A DNA stretch of 64,000 nucleotides. It comes from Pleurotus djamor (taxonomy: Eukaryota; Basidiomycota; Agaricomycetes; Agaricales; Pleurotaceae). This document shows positions 32,760-44,034 of the stretch, piece after piece. Below the pieces are notes generated by a model. That model did not search any database, was not told the DNA's origin, and was given only the letters and a program-made list of their open reading frames with translations. Made by a program: the position numbers and the translations under genes. Position 1 is the stretch's first letter, and each line of letters begins with the position of its first letter. The stretch spans positions 1 through 64,000 of the forward strand of contig JAPEVF010000225.1 of NCBI GenBank assembly GCA_029747585.1, in the 5' to 3' direction.

Positions 32760-33130
32760 CTAGATCTGAAACGAGTTACCATACGCCCCTCCCCCCTCCC
32801 TCCTCCCCCCTCCCCACTCCTTCCCCCCAAAGTTCCCGCCTTAGGCTTCTCGAGCGTTCGTTCTCCGTTCTCTCGTTATCTCCACCTTCATGGGATCTCT
32901 GACTTTTCGATCTTCTCCCACTGGCGGAAGACGACATACCGTGACGCTATGACTATGACATATGGAAGTTGGAACGGTGCTTCTCGTACCGAGATCTCGC
33001 CTTTGTCCTTTCTCGTGGGCTTTCCCTCCTCCTCCACCTCCCTCGCTTCTCCTCCAGTCTTCTCCTCGCTTCCTCGCTTCCTCTCTATCTTTCTTCCGAT
33101 TCCTCTTTATCTTTGCGTCGTCGTCTGGTA
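32760..33130 (+). repeat. Polypyrimidine-rich low-complexity tract
   Basis: The plus strand is dominated by C and T (runs such as CCCCTCCCCCCTCCCTCC around 32778), with another block of TCCTCC at 33020-33110. Confidence 0.6.
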
Positions 33131-34549
33131 TCGTCTGTTTCTGGCCTCGGCGTGCCTGGACGACATAGATGGATATCCCACTGTACTCTACTCTATTGAA
33201 CGGCTGGACGCCGAGGCTGACTCCCCCACCGTGACACGGAGGTGGACGCGCCCGTCTCCATAACCATGACCATTACCAACCAGCCGTCTATTATAATCCC
33301 TGCTCACCAGCTTCAGCGCTACTCTACTCTATACCTGTTCCACGCTCAACTCGAGACGCTGGATCAATCACCCCTCGAACTGTAAAATGAAATACTCAAG
33401 AGACCCGCCCCGACGCGGCGACGTTCAGCGTTCAGCTTCAGCGGCTACCGCTTACTGGTTAACGTAAACGTTAACAGTCGACGTTCGACGTGACACCTCC
33501 ACCGCTCTTTGCATTCCTAATCACTCATCATTTAGATCATTGCATTGCATCTTGCATCATTCCAACTCAATTCCCCGCATGAACTAACCGTCGTGAGGCG
33601 GTCCAATCGTCTATCAATGCATCACCGATCACCCATTCAACATTCAATATTCGAATTCATCACTCAATTCAATAGTTACTATTCAATCTCAACCATCAAT
33701 AATCTATACGCAATACTCGATACGCAATACTCATACACGGTGCTCAATAATCAATCCTAATACTAAGAACGTTGCTGCGATCTTTCACGGTTCACCCCGG
33801 CCATAGCCTTGGAGATTATACCTATACCTCGTCCGGTCGGGTTCGTCAATTCGTCATTCATCACTCACGGGAGTCTCTAATCACTTAATATCAATATCAA
33901 GTTCAATGTTAATCACTGCGCTTACATTCTAGACTGACTATGACCTGGTCGCCCGCACGACATCCTACTACGCACACGCAACACGCAATACACACACCCA
34001 TACCTCCATCAGATAGTAGCAAGATAGTATTAGTACGTATCCTCATACTTGGCTCATACACCCACGCATGCTCATACATATAGAGTACACATACACATAC
34101 TCTTAGGGTTTCCAAGGACGTGGTGGTGCGCTGGTGATCGCAGTCCGTCATGGGAATGCTCATGTCGGCGTCGGCGTCGGTTTACTAATTCAATATTCCA
34201 TACTTACTCTAGAGTCGAGACTCGAGAGGCGTCCACGTCCACATCCAATTACACCGCCGACTTACGGGCATTGGGCATCGGGAAGCGGGCAATTGATGCG
34301 TTGACGTTGACATTGGTCACTTGGTCCGGTGGTCCACTGTGCTACACGCTCACATTGTACTGGGCACACTGTACACCGCATGATACGTGTGGGACGTTTG
34401 GTGTAAGTACCGGATGCACGACGTACGGGTATGGGTCGGTCATGTCCATGTCTAGGACCAGGACTCATGTGCTCATGCATCATGAGCAGTACTTACTGCC
34501 AACTGGAGTACTTCCAAGCTGCGTAGATACCCGGTTTTCTTCATATCAT

Positions 34550-34800
34550 CCCGTGATTCATCCCTGGTACTACGCCCATCCATCCCTCCCCTCTTCCATG
34601 ATTCCAATTTTCATATTATTCATCCCCACCTCCTTCCATACCCATTCCATACCCCACCCCGCCTCCCTCCCACCCTCCCATTCATCCCTCCAGTCATGCC
34701 ATTCATGCCATTCATCCGTCCATCCATTCCATTCCATACCAATTACCATACCCATTCCGTATTCCATGTGCAATGTGCAATGTTCCTCCATCCCTCCAGG
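34550..34800 (+). repeat. CCATTCATCC-type simple-sequence region
   Basis: Irregular repetition of CCATTC, TCATCC and CCCTCC words over about 250 bp, strong C/T bias on the plus strand. Confidence 0.6.
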
Positions 34801-34912
34801 TCCGTGTTCATTGCACCTAGTATGCACCACGACCACCACCACACATACGCACTATGTATTATGTACCACCATTCCATCATNCCCCCCAACCGTCTCTGCT
34901 TGCCTAAACCGA

Positions 34913-34937
34913 GTTTACGGTTTACGGTTTACGGTTT
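34913..34937 (+). repeat. Three-copy 7-bp tandem repeat (GTTTACG)
   Basis: Three perfect copies of GTTTACG plus GTTT. Confidence 0.8.
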
Positions 34938-35543
34938 CCTTTACTCCCACTCGTGACTCTATATGTACATATCTGAGGCCGCACGTTCTATGTCCTCCCC
35001 TACTCTCCTCTCCTCCATTTACCCCGCATGGGCCCATCCATCCATCCACATGCGTCTTCCTAAGATTATACTCTAGATATAAACTTAGATTTAAATTTGA
35101 ATTTGAGTTCTTCGTTCGCGATTAGGACAAAGTATACGCTCACAATCCACGGGTACCTCCATGTCCATGTCCATGTGATGTGGCGAATCATATCATATGT
35201 GTATGGTATGGCATAGATGGGTTTGGGATGGATGGTGCGACGCAACGTCCAAGCAACCTACATCCAGAAAATCAGAACCCATAACTCTACTCTAAATAAC
35301 ACCACTCTAAATAACCTACCGTGTTAAGCACAATGTCATGTTAACGGGGAAACCCAAGTTGCGTCGCGACATGTGCACATTGTACCGATACTCAAGTACA
35401 AAGATTGGTTCAAAGAACTTGGAAGGGATGCAAGATGCATATGATGTGGCGCCGGTGCCGGCTCACCAGCTCCCCAAGTTCAAGTTCACACTTACAAGTC
35501 TCACACTTTCCTCACGTACGCGTCAACCAAACCACACAAGAGC

Positions 35544-35655
35544 CTCATCCATCGACTCCTCTATTCATCGACTCATTTACTCATCGACTCACGAAAACAC
35601 ACAAGAGACTCATTTACTCAGACATCGACTCATCTACTCATCGACTCATCAAACT
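35544..35655 (+). repeat. Irregular repeat containing five ATCGACTC copies
   Basis: ATCGACTC appears at about 35551, 35567, 35583, 35624 and 35640, with CATTTACTC/CATCTACTC spacers. Confidence 0.7.
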
Positions 35656-36032
35656 AAGAGAAAGAGTAAGGAGACAACGAAGAAGAGAAAAAATATATTC
35701 GATACAATATTCCAATGGCCAAACTATGAAACAGTTCGTAACTTGGTCTCAATCATAGGGCGGTAGAGCTCTAGGGTGGGGGTCGTAAAGTGATCAAATC
35801 GTATCGTTGTAAAATGTGCAGTATTAAGTCTGGAGTCTTGAACTTGATAAATGCGAAAGATGAGGATGAGTGTACGTATGTAACGGTTTAACCGAGTACG
35901 CGATGAGATATGAGATATGAGATGTACGCATTGATAGAGGTGTATGTATGTAAAACGATGTAAGNAAAAAAAAACATGAACGGACAGCAAAGATAATCCA
36001 CCAACAAAAAAAACGCCTCACATCACACATTG

Positions 36033-38842
36033 TTAAGTTGTTAATGGAACCTCCCGCTCATAAACCACCAAATACGTATTCATATGTATCTCCACGAGTT
36101 TAGAGAGTTTATCGACGATGTGTTTGATTTCGTCGGTGAGGGATTCCATGCCGATTGATTTCTCGTTACTTGGCGACGACGCAGGAGGAGGAGGAGGTGA
36201 GTTCGACGCCGACGATGACGATGACGGTAGGTGGGTGGAGGAAGATGATGGGGAGGAAGATGGGAATGGGGATGGGGAAGAGGTGGGTGGGGGTGTTATC
36301 GTCAGGTGGAGGGAAGGCACCTTCGTCTGTGTCTGCGTCCCTATCAAAGTCGTATTCCCCGTACTCATCATCCCCGTCCCTGTCATCGCCATCGTCGTCG
36401 ACGTTGACATAGATGTTGGCGACGAATTAAACTCCTCAACACCCCCCGAAACCCGCCCAACAACCCTCTCAAAAACCACATCCCTCAACCTCCTCCGCGT
36501 CAGCTTCGCCAACGCCGAATCGCGCTTCATGTGTGTTTCGGCCCATGTTTGTGCGAGACGTGTTGTTCGTGCGTCGGGGACGATAAGTGATGATGACAAC
36601 GAGGAGAGTGAAGAAGGGATAGAGGGGGAGGGGGGACATGAGTTGAGTGTTGATGTTGATGGAGGGAATGAAAAGGGTGTAAACGGAGTAGGCGGTGTGG
36701 GAGGGATAGAAAACACCGAACACGTAGGCGACGTCGCAGGTGTCGACACCGTCGACCCAACTCCAAACCCACCAAAACCAAAAGACGATCCCGATGCGAA
36801 GGAGGATCCCGAAGTCGCAGACGACGACCTCGAATGTGTCCGAGAGCGCGCAACACCAAAGCTCGGGACTCTGGGAGAAGGCATCGCCCACGTAGACGTT
36901 GACGAAGACGGCGTCGGGGGTGGAAGAACGATAGACCGCCTCTCGGAAACCCTCCTCACGATCTGCAACACCACATCCTCGCGAACACCCTTCGATCTCT
37001 CGCACACCGCTTCGTCAGCTGGGTTAAAGGAGGGTAGAACGCATCTTCCGAGACGAGAACCAGCGATATCGCGGATTTCCTTGTGCATCGCCCTCATTTC
37101 GGATTCTGTTATCTTTAGTGACGATGAGGAGGAGGAGGAGGGGGTTGCTGTGCCGCCCAGGAAGGGTGTAGGGGGGAGTACGGGAGAGGGCGGGACGGAC
37201 ACGGATGGCGAAGGCGAGGGTGACGGGGACGGCGTGCTGGACGTCGTCGATATAAGCTGGCGATACAACAAGCCCAACATATACGCCGAATGCAACTCAT
37301 CCGCCTCAACGCCCAACTGCGCCACCCTCTGCGTATCCAAAAACATCGTCTCCGGGAGCCCCTCCCCGTTCGTGTTAGTTGGAGGATCAAATGCGAGATC
37401 AACGATCGCAGAGATGGTGGAGATGTATATTTGTTGGTTCTTGCGCATGTGTTTGTAGAGGAGCGTGCGTTGAGTTGAGGGTGGTGGAGTGTGTGAGGGG
37501 GGTGGGACGGGGGACGAGTCGTCAGAGTCCTCGAGGGTGAGTTCNGGGGACTGTTGCGCGGGGGATGGAGAGGAGGGAGTGTGTTGATGATGATGAGGAG
37601 GAGGAGGAGGAAGGGAGGGAAGAACGGAGGAGTGGGTTTGGGGAGGGGTTTGTCGTGTGCGAGCATGAGGTTGTGTGCGTGTTGCAGCCATTTGCGTGTT
37701 TGCTGCAGAGAAGAAGAGGAGGAAGGGGAGAGGCGGGAAAATGTCTTTTGCTCGAATTGGGGGGCGGAGCGGATGAGGAAGGGGCGGAGGGATGTCAGTT
37801 GGTGGTTGGCAATGTCCTACGAGGGTGTTAGTGATAGAATGGAATGGGGGAGGGAGGGGGACGTACGAGTTTCATTGCCTCTAGGATCTCGAGACACAGA
37901 CGCATTGCTCTGACAGCGTTCTGTGCCGTTGCGCCGGTGCGTTGGATGTGCTGTGCGGCGGCAAGGAGACTATGCAGGAGATGGTCACGCATCGGTGCAC
38001 AGTGGGACTTGAGGATGTTGACAATGGCAATCAACAACCCCGACGGGTCAAATGCCGACAGCGGCGACGCGAGAATCAACGCCGGGTCGAATATCGAGTC
38101 GATGTATGCGGCTTGTGCATTCGTCGCTGCCGACTGTCCCGCCTGTGCCGCCGAATCGGGTTGGATGACCATCAACAGCACCTGCTTGCATTCCTCCACC
38201 AACGGCCCAATCCTCGACGCAGTCTTGCACGTCAACACCTGGTGCGTCGGATTATACGCAAGCAACAACGGCGCTCCCCCTCCCCCTNCCCCCATTACCA
38301 CTCCCACCACCACCAGGAAACTGCCTACACGCACACCTCGTCACCGTCCTCACCCCCACACTAATACTCATCGCCTCCCTCACCTGCGCACAAAACGACA
38401 TACACGTGCACCCATCCGTCTCCAACTCCCTCTCCACCGCCCTCCAATACCCATCACACATCTCCCGCTTCTTCGCGGATGCCGTCGGCCGGAATTGGAG
38501 GTGTGGGTCGAAGAGCATGTCGTGCCGCAGTTGGGGGGAGCGGAGGATGCATGCTAGGTCGAGTTCTTTGAGGGATTGGCGGTTGATGAACGGGATGAGA
38601 GGGGGGATGGGGAGGGGGTCGGTCGTTGTTGTTGATGTTGATGAGGTGGCGTGTGTCGTAGTAGTAGTAGCGGTGGTGGTGGTGGAGGGTGATGACGACG
38701 ACGAAGAGGGAGAAGAAGGGGAGGAAGGGGTGCACTGAGACCAGCAAGGCAGTCGTTGTCTCTTCGTCTTCGGCGGACACTGCTCCTCCACATAGTGAGA
38801 GTCAGACTTGCGTTTCAGCGACGGCAACAGTTGGTGATCCAT
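36033..38842 (-). CDS. Tcp11/Sok1-family protein with extended Ser/Pro/Thr low-complexity segments
   Basis: Family members act around cAMP/PKA signalling (yeast Sok1). Start MDHQLLPSLKRKSDSHYVEE, then CPPKTKRQRLPCWSQC and long Ser/Thr runs. Conserved blocks: SLKELDLACILRSPQLRHDM, YWRAVERELETDGCTCMSFC, CKTASRIGPLVEECKQVLLM, YIDSIFDPALILASPLSAFD, MRLCLEILEAMKLDIANHQL and TSLRPFLIRSAPQFEQKTFS, then IVDLAFDPPTNTNGEGLPET and FLDTQRVAQLGVEADELHSA. The TSLRPFLI/FEQKTF block is the Tcp11 hallmark. Removing the Ns at 38288 and 37545 restores one continuous frame; one intron lies near 37817-37868. The last third is mostly Ser/Pro/Thr-rich with charged helices (LAQTWAETHMKRDSALAKLT). About 900 residues. 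The antisense strand is also open over 446 codons, a base-composition effect. Confidence 0.82.
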
Positions 38843-39344
38843 TCCACAGACTTTCTTGAAAAGTATCAGTCACCACACCCTCCTTTATATATAAAACATC
38901 CCAATTCCCCACTCAGTCCCTCACCGGCACCCCCTCCACCCCTCCCATCCGAATCTACAGATTCATCGAGTTCCACACATATTCCAGATTCGGTCCGTCC
39001 AACATGCATGCTCGTTTCGTTTCGTTTATTTATTTATTTATTTTCTCAGTAATTTATTTAGTATTTATTAGTATTCATTAATTGGTGTTATTATTTCATT
39101 ACTAAATAATTATTTCTCCGAGAATGCCTTTTTCATCCCCATACCCGCCACACACCTACACACACACAGCCCTCGCCCTCACCTCACACCAAGCACCCAA
39201 ACCGCGCTAGTCCCGAGAATCAAGCTTCAAGAACCGAGTTGCGGCACGCTTGCACTCAGTCTTGTCTTTGTCGCGGATGACAGAAAAAAGAAGAAAAAAA
39301 ACTAACACGATATAATCACATTGCAATTTCGCGACGCCGCCGCC

Positions 39345-39371
39345 GTCCACCACGTCCACCACGTCCACCAC
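39345..39371 (+). repeat. Three-copy 9-bp tandem repeat (GTCCACCAC)
   Basis: Three perfect copies in direct succession. Confidence 0.85.
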
Positions 39372-40399
39372 ACCCACCCACTCACCTAGTACAAGCCACT
39401 AGCCACTACTCTCCTCTCCTCCTCACCCTCCTTGCCCTCTCGCCCTCTCGCCCCTCTTACACGAGTACCCGAGTACACACAAACAACATACCATGCACCA
39501 AGGTCCAATACCAGTGGCAATACCAGTGGCGATAGTACCTACACCATTCCCCTCTCCCCCTTCCCCTCTTCCTTCGATTCGCGAACACCATATGCAACTC
39601 ATTCTCCTGACCTGACCTAGCCCTCCGTAGACCTTCATAGGCCTTCCCCTCTTCCTTCTCCTTTTTCCTCCTCAATCCGTTCCTCCTTACTACACAGCTC
39701 CCCTCACACACCTCGGTAACATTCCACGCGTCCGCTCCACCCAAATAAATCAACCAAAACTGATCAATTTGGATTTTTTTAGGATCCTCGGCGACCGAAA
39801 GTAAGTATGGGGGTTCTAGAACGCTTGGAATTTAATCGGTGGTGGCTCTGCTCAAGGCTTACATCTTACATTTACTACGTCCTTGGAGGTAATTAGTGAT
39901 TTTGCNTTTAGAGCTGTGCTCAAGGTAATAGACTAGGGTAATTTATGAGATATCATGCTGGGTTTGGATTGGATAGGGTGGACTCCGGTTGGTAGGGTCC
40001 CGACGACGTAGACGAACCCTCTCGTAACTCTCTAGTGGCTGAACGTGAACGTTGAAGGTCGATGTTAAGTAGTCTAAATCCGGATAAAATTTCAACGTTC
40101 AACGAACGCATGTCATCACCTAAGTAGTGTGGGTGTGTCTATGGATATGGATGGATGAAGTGAATGGATGGATGGATGGTTTCCGAGAACGTACACTACC
40201 TCTCACCTCCTCGTCCTCGTCCTTAAGTGTCGCTCGTCCTCGTCCTTAACCTCCTTAATCACTTGTCGTGCGTCAAGCCTCGGGTGCGTCGAGTGCAATG
40301 CAGTGGTCTGACTCTTAGGACAAAAGGCCTCAGGCCACGCCACGGCGCTGGGTTTTTCTCTTAGTCGATAATCGACCACTGCCGCCTCTTCTAGAGCCT

Positions 40400-40455
40400 A
40401 AGTACTTGAGTGTTGAGTGTTGCTTAAGTACTTGAGTACTGAGCGTTGAGTACTC
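40400..40455 (+). repeat. Repeat built on AAGTACTTGAGT
   Basis: AAGTACTTGAGT occurs twice within 45 bp, the second extended to AAGTACTTGAGTACT, which contains overlapping palindromes (AAGTACTT; AGTACT-type arms). Confidence 0.7.
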
Positions 40456-40586
40456 GGCGAGTCGGTGAGTCAAAGGAATACCCTTACTCTCCATACTACA
40501 ACCACACGCTACACGCTGGACGTTGTAGACTTGTATGCTCACAACGATACGATTCATGGATAAACGATTCACGGATAAACGATGAG

Positions 40587-40602
40587 ATAGAGTATACTCT
40601 AT
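40587..40602. repeat. 16-bp perfect palindrome
   Basis: ATAGAGTATACTCTAT, its own reverse complement. A 14-bp version recurs at 42527-42540. Confidence 0.85.
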
Positions 40603-40655
40603 AGATAGTCAAAAACCGCCCCCTCCTCCAAATTGACCCTCTTCACGAGCTGCAC

Positions 40656-41261
40656 ACGCGTACGCCGGTACCGAAGTGACACGTTGGAGATTACCCAAAT
40701 TACCCAGATTACCCAAAAATAGTCTGGGAGGAATCATTTAAGAGGAATCGGGGAGGAATTGAGGAGGAAGACAAAAGAAAGACGAAGAACGCGTGGATGG
40801 GGGTAAGGCCGGTAAGGATGGAGGAGGGTGAAGGGAATATGGAGGAGGGAATATGGAGGAAAAACGCGTTCGACGCGTGTCCATATTGAAATATTGAGGA
40901 TTATGACGTAGGAGATGATTAGTTCGAACGCGTTCTCCCATGCTGGACGTCAAAAGGATTTTCCTTTTTTCTTCCCTACGTGTTTTTCCGTGTTTCTCTC
41001 TTCGGTTTCTTGGAAACACACGCTTTCGCTTCCACTTCCGCGAAAAACGCGAATAAGAAAAAAAAACGCAACAAACGCCAGGTTACGGTTACGCGTGCGG
41101 CGTGTCGACCGCGAGGCAAACACGAAAAACACGAATAACACGAAAAGAAAAAACACGAATAACGCGAAAAAGAAACGCAAAAACNAAAAAAACAACAACA
41201 AAAAAGCGACCACGAATCACGATCGATGGAGGACTGGAAGAACTTGAACATGTTCACGCGT
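40656..41261. promoter_or_regulatory. Cluster of seven ACGCGT sites
   Basis: Perfect ACGCGT at 40656, 40789, 40864, 40873, 40928, 41091 and 41256, in 606 bp. No gene with a recognisable start lies beside it. Confidence 0.4.
41050..41210 (+). repeat. A-rich irregular repeat of ACACGAATAACACG / AACGCGAAAAA units
   Basis: Loose repetition of CACGAA, AACACG and CGCGAAAA words with A-runs; an N at 41185. Confidence 0.6.
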
Positions 41262-41674
41262 GTCCCCCACCTCCCCCCCNAAAAAAGTTGTTCATGTCAA
41301 CCTTCAACCAGGCGTTCAACACGCAAGTTTACGCATTTCCTCGGAGCTCGGCGGCATTATAGCGTAGAGTAAGGTGATTTTGTAAATCGCCGGTGTTGTA
41401 GTCCCCGGAGGATGGCTCTTTCCCTTTCCATCAAACGGTCAACTTTCAACGCACCCGGTCTAAGATATCTATATCATCTAATCAACCCAAGCTACAAGGT
41501 GGCGCGGAATCCCCGGATGGAATCTGGACTTGGGACCGCCGCCGCCGTGTTACATAACCATCTAAACACTTGTTCGAGTGACGACGGCCTACCTTCGGCT
41601 TGGTGTACCTCCTCGAAAGTCGGGTCCGGAGACCTCGAGAGACGCTGCTAGCGTACTTAGTACCCGGGACGCTA

Positions 41675-41705
41675 GGATTAGGATCGGGATTAGGATCGGG
41701 ATTAG
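41675..41705 (+). repeat. 12-bp tandem repeat (GGATTAGGATCG)
   Basis: Two full copies and a 7-bp partial copy. Confidence 0.85.
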
Positions 41706-42526
41706 ACGTTGTGTTTGAGTGCTTGAGCGTTGAACGTTGGACGTTGGACGTCGGATGGTGTATGGTTGGGGGTTAGGCGTTTTAGACAAGGGCTTCTCGG
41801 CGTCCAGACGTCGACAATGATAAATCACAGAACAAAGACAAAGTCACNTTTTTAATTATGCATTTGCANTTATCCCCATCCCCCCTTCGAGCGAGCCCCT
41901 TCGCCCCTTCGCCGCCGCCACATCAAGACGCCAGCGCCAGCTCATCAATAATTCAATGATCAATAAATTATGACTTACTTACTACTTATACCGCTCGACA
42001 GCAGTTGAGCGGTGCAGCGCCGATCAACCGAAGTGACAGGTTTATAGGTTTAGAGTACTTATGATTTCAACGAGACTCGTTGAACATGTTCTGTCACTTC
42101 TCAATTCTCATTCCTCGGGTCCTGGGGTCTTGGGTTGGGTGCTTGGATATTTGGGTAGTTGGGTGGTTGCTAGGCTAAATCCGTTCGAGAAATACTTACG
42201 CGGCGCCGCATGTGTAGAGTTTAAGCCATCCCGTGAAGGGCGTCCGACGTAGACGTACTAAAGTAGCTGGTGTGATATGTGATAGAGTGTGATAAATTTC
42301 GTGGTCGACGGAATAGGATAGGGTTAGGGACACCTCCTTTATCCCCTTTATTCGTTGGATGTAACCCGAAGTCGCCTCGATCAACCAATTCGTCTGTCAA
42401 CCGTTCAACCGTTCAACCAAGAAAAACAAAACAAACAAACAAAACTTTGGCTCCGAGTCAAACTAAAACTGAAACATAACGACTAATCGACGCGCTAGCT
42501 AGCCCAACATATAGAGTAGAGTAGGG

Positions 42527-42540
42527 TAGAGTATACTCTA
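42527..42540. repeat. 14-bp perfect palindrome
   Basis: TAGAGTATACTCTA, same core as the palindrome at 40587. Confidence 0.85.
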
Positions 42541-43770
42541 AACCGTTAACCGATGAACCGATGTGCCGATGAACTGATAGGACCAAGTGGCAAAGAGCGT
42601 CGCGTCGCGCCTAGGTCGCGTGCAATGCACATCGCGTGTGAGTTAGGGACCGAAGGGAGCAAATCAGCGCTAGGGAATTTGAAAGATCGAAAGAGGGAGG
42701 TGCGGGAGGCGATTCTTCGGAGAATTCTCCCCCATGGTATATGTATTCCTGCAAGTGTGCGATGTCGAGCTCGCGTGCAGTTGTATGTCGCATTCGTCAT
42801 GGATATCGGAAGGAAACTAAAGAAGAAACGGCTAAAATGACGAATAACCAATACCCAATAACCAAGGCTAGAGCTAATAAACGGAAATCAACAACCTTTT
42901 CCTTGACTACAAGTGGCAAATCAGTAGTCGTTGCAACGTCGTTGTCGTCTAAGTCGTTGTTGTTGGGGTCAATTTCCTCGATGGAACCATGCGTCCTGTC
43001 AAAAGACACTTTGGAAAATTCCTGACTTATCTCATGTGCCAAGTAACTAAGAGTACTAGTAATTTCGTAAACAAGTCACCGCGACGCGTCGCCGTCGCGT
43101 TGGTTTTCTTGAAACCTCATTTTCCGCGCGTGGAGAAGTACCATTGAAGTACAATAAGCAGCAAGCAAGCAACAAGTGTGTGTGGTGTGTGGTGTGCGGC
43201 GTACACCCGGCGGCGTGACATACACATACATGCCCCTCCCTGCGACAAAAACATACGCGAAATAAACGTGTTTTGTCTGAGTTATTTTATTTCATGACTT
43301 ATCCGGTTGCGCTTCTGGTTAGGTAAGTAAGTAAAACTTAACATGAATCCGGAAATAGACTTATCCCTTACCGCTTACGTAGGTATCCACGTGGCACATG
43401 GTTGGTTAACACGCCATTTATGGTTTGGGGTTTTTCCTCATTTCTTTTGGCGTGCGGTATGCACGCCGCCTTATTGGCTTCAATATGGACTTGGACTTGT
43501 CCAAAGTCGGTGTCATAATGGTGGTGTCCTTGTCTCTCGGTCGACGCGACGTGAAATTCATTCCTTCAAAAATTGTATTGTCTCGAGGTGGTGTCTCAGT
43601 ATCTCAATGCCTCGGTGTCTCGGTATCGAGATTGCGAGATTTCGGTATGGAGAGTGTTGAGTGCTGAGTGGTTGTTTTTCATGGTTCATTGTGCGTTCAT
43701 TGACCATTTTTGCAGCGTTGTTTGTCACTTAGTGGCCGGTCACCGGTCATGGGCCAAACGCTGAAGCGCT

Positions 43771-43795
43771 GAACGTTGAACGTTGAACGTTGAAC
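43771..43795 (+). repeat. Three-copy 7-bp tandem repeat (GAACGTT)
   Basis: Three perfect copies plus GAAC. Confidence 0.85.
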
Positions 43796-44010
43796 TTTAC
43801 ATCACTCCGAATTCGTGCCTTGAATGACCTATCTCGTACTCCTCCTTTCCATCCTCTCTCTCAAGCCTCTAGCCTCCTTTTTCCCTGATGATAACCGGTA
43901 CCTCCTCATCCTGAATGTCCTGAAATCGAAGTCTGAGGCCCGAGGCTAGACCGTGGCACTGTAAATCAACAAGTCCTAAACCACGATCGAGGAAAAAACG
44001 GGAAACGACA

Positions 44011-44034
44011 CAGTAACCAGTAACCAGTAACCAG
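44011..44034 (+). repeat. Three-copy 7-bp tandem repeat (CAGTAAC)
   Basis: Three perfect copies plus CAG. Confidence 0.85.

Larger units (their letters stand above)
33131..36032. other. Gene-poor low-complexity DNA upstream of the TCP11 gene 3' end
   Basis: No supported gene. Contains short direct repeats, AT-rich ATTCA/AATAC patches (33640-33760), CCATTCAT-type pyrimidine repeats (34550-34800), three copies of GTTTACG (34913-34937), CCATGT repeats (35160-35180) and an ATCGACTC repeat (35544-35655). The long plus-strand open frame 34049-35125 is rejected as low-complexity. Ns at 34881 and 35965. Confidence 0.5.

Noticed and set aside
34049..35125. 358-codon plus-strand frame rich in His/Pro/Ser/Tyr
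   Set aside because: Lies in CCATTCAT-type simple sequence; composition follows the repeat, no domain, no support from splice structure, contains an N.
36118..37458. 446-codon open frame on the plus strand, opposite the TCP11 gene
   Set aside because: Antisense of a real coding region with Ser/Pro/Thr-rich codons; the translation is acidic low-complexity with no family motif. A by-product of base composition.
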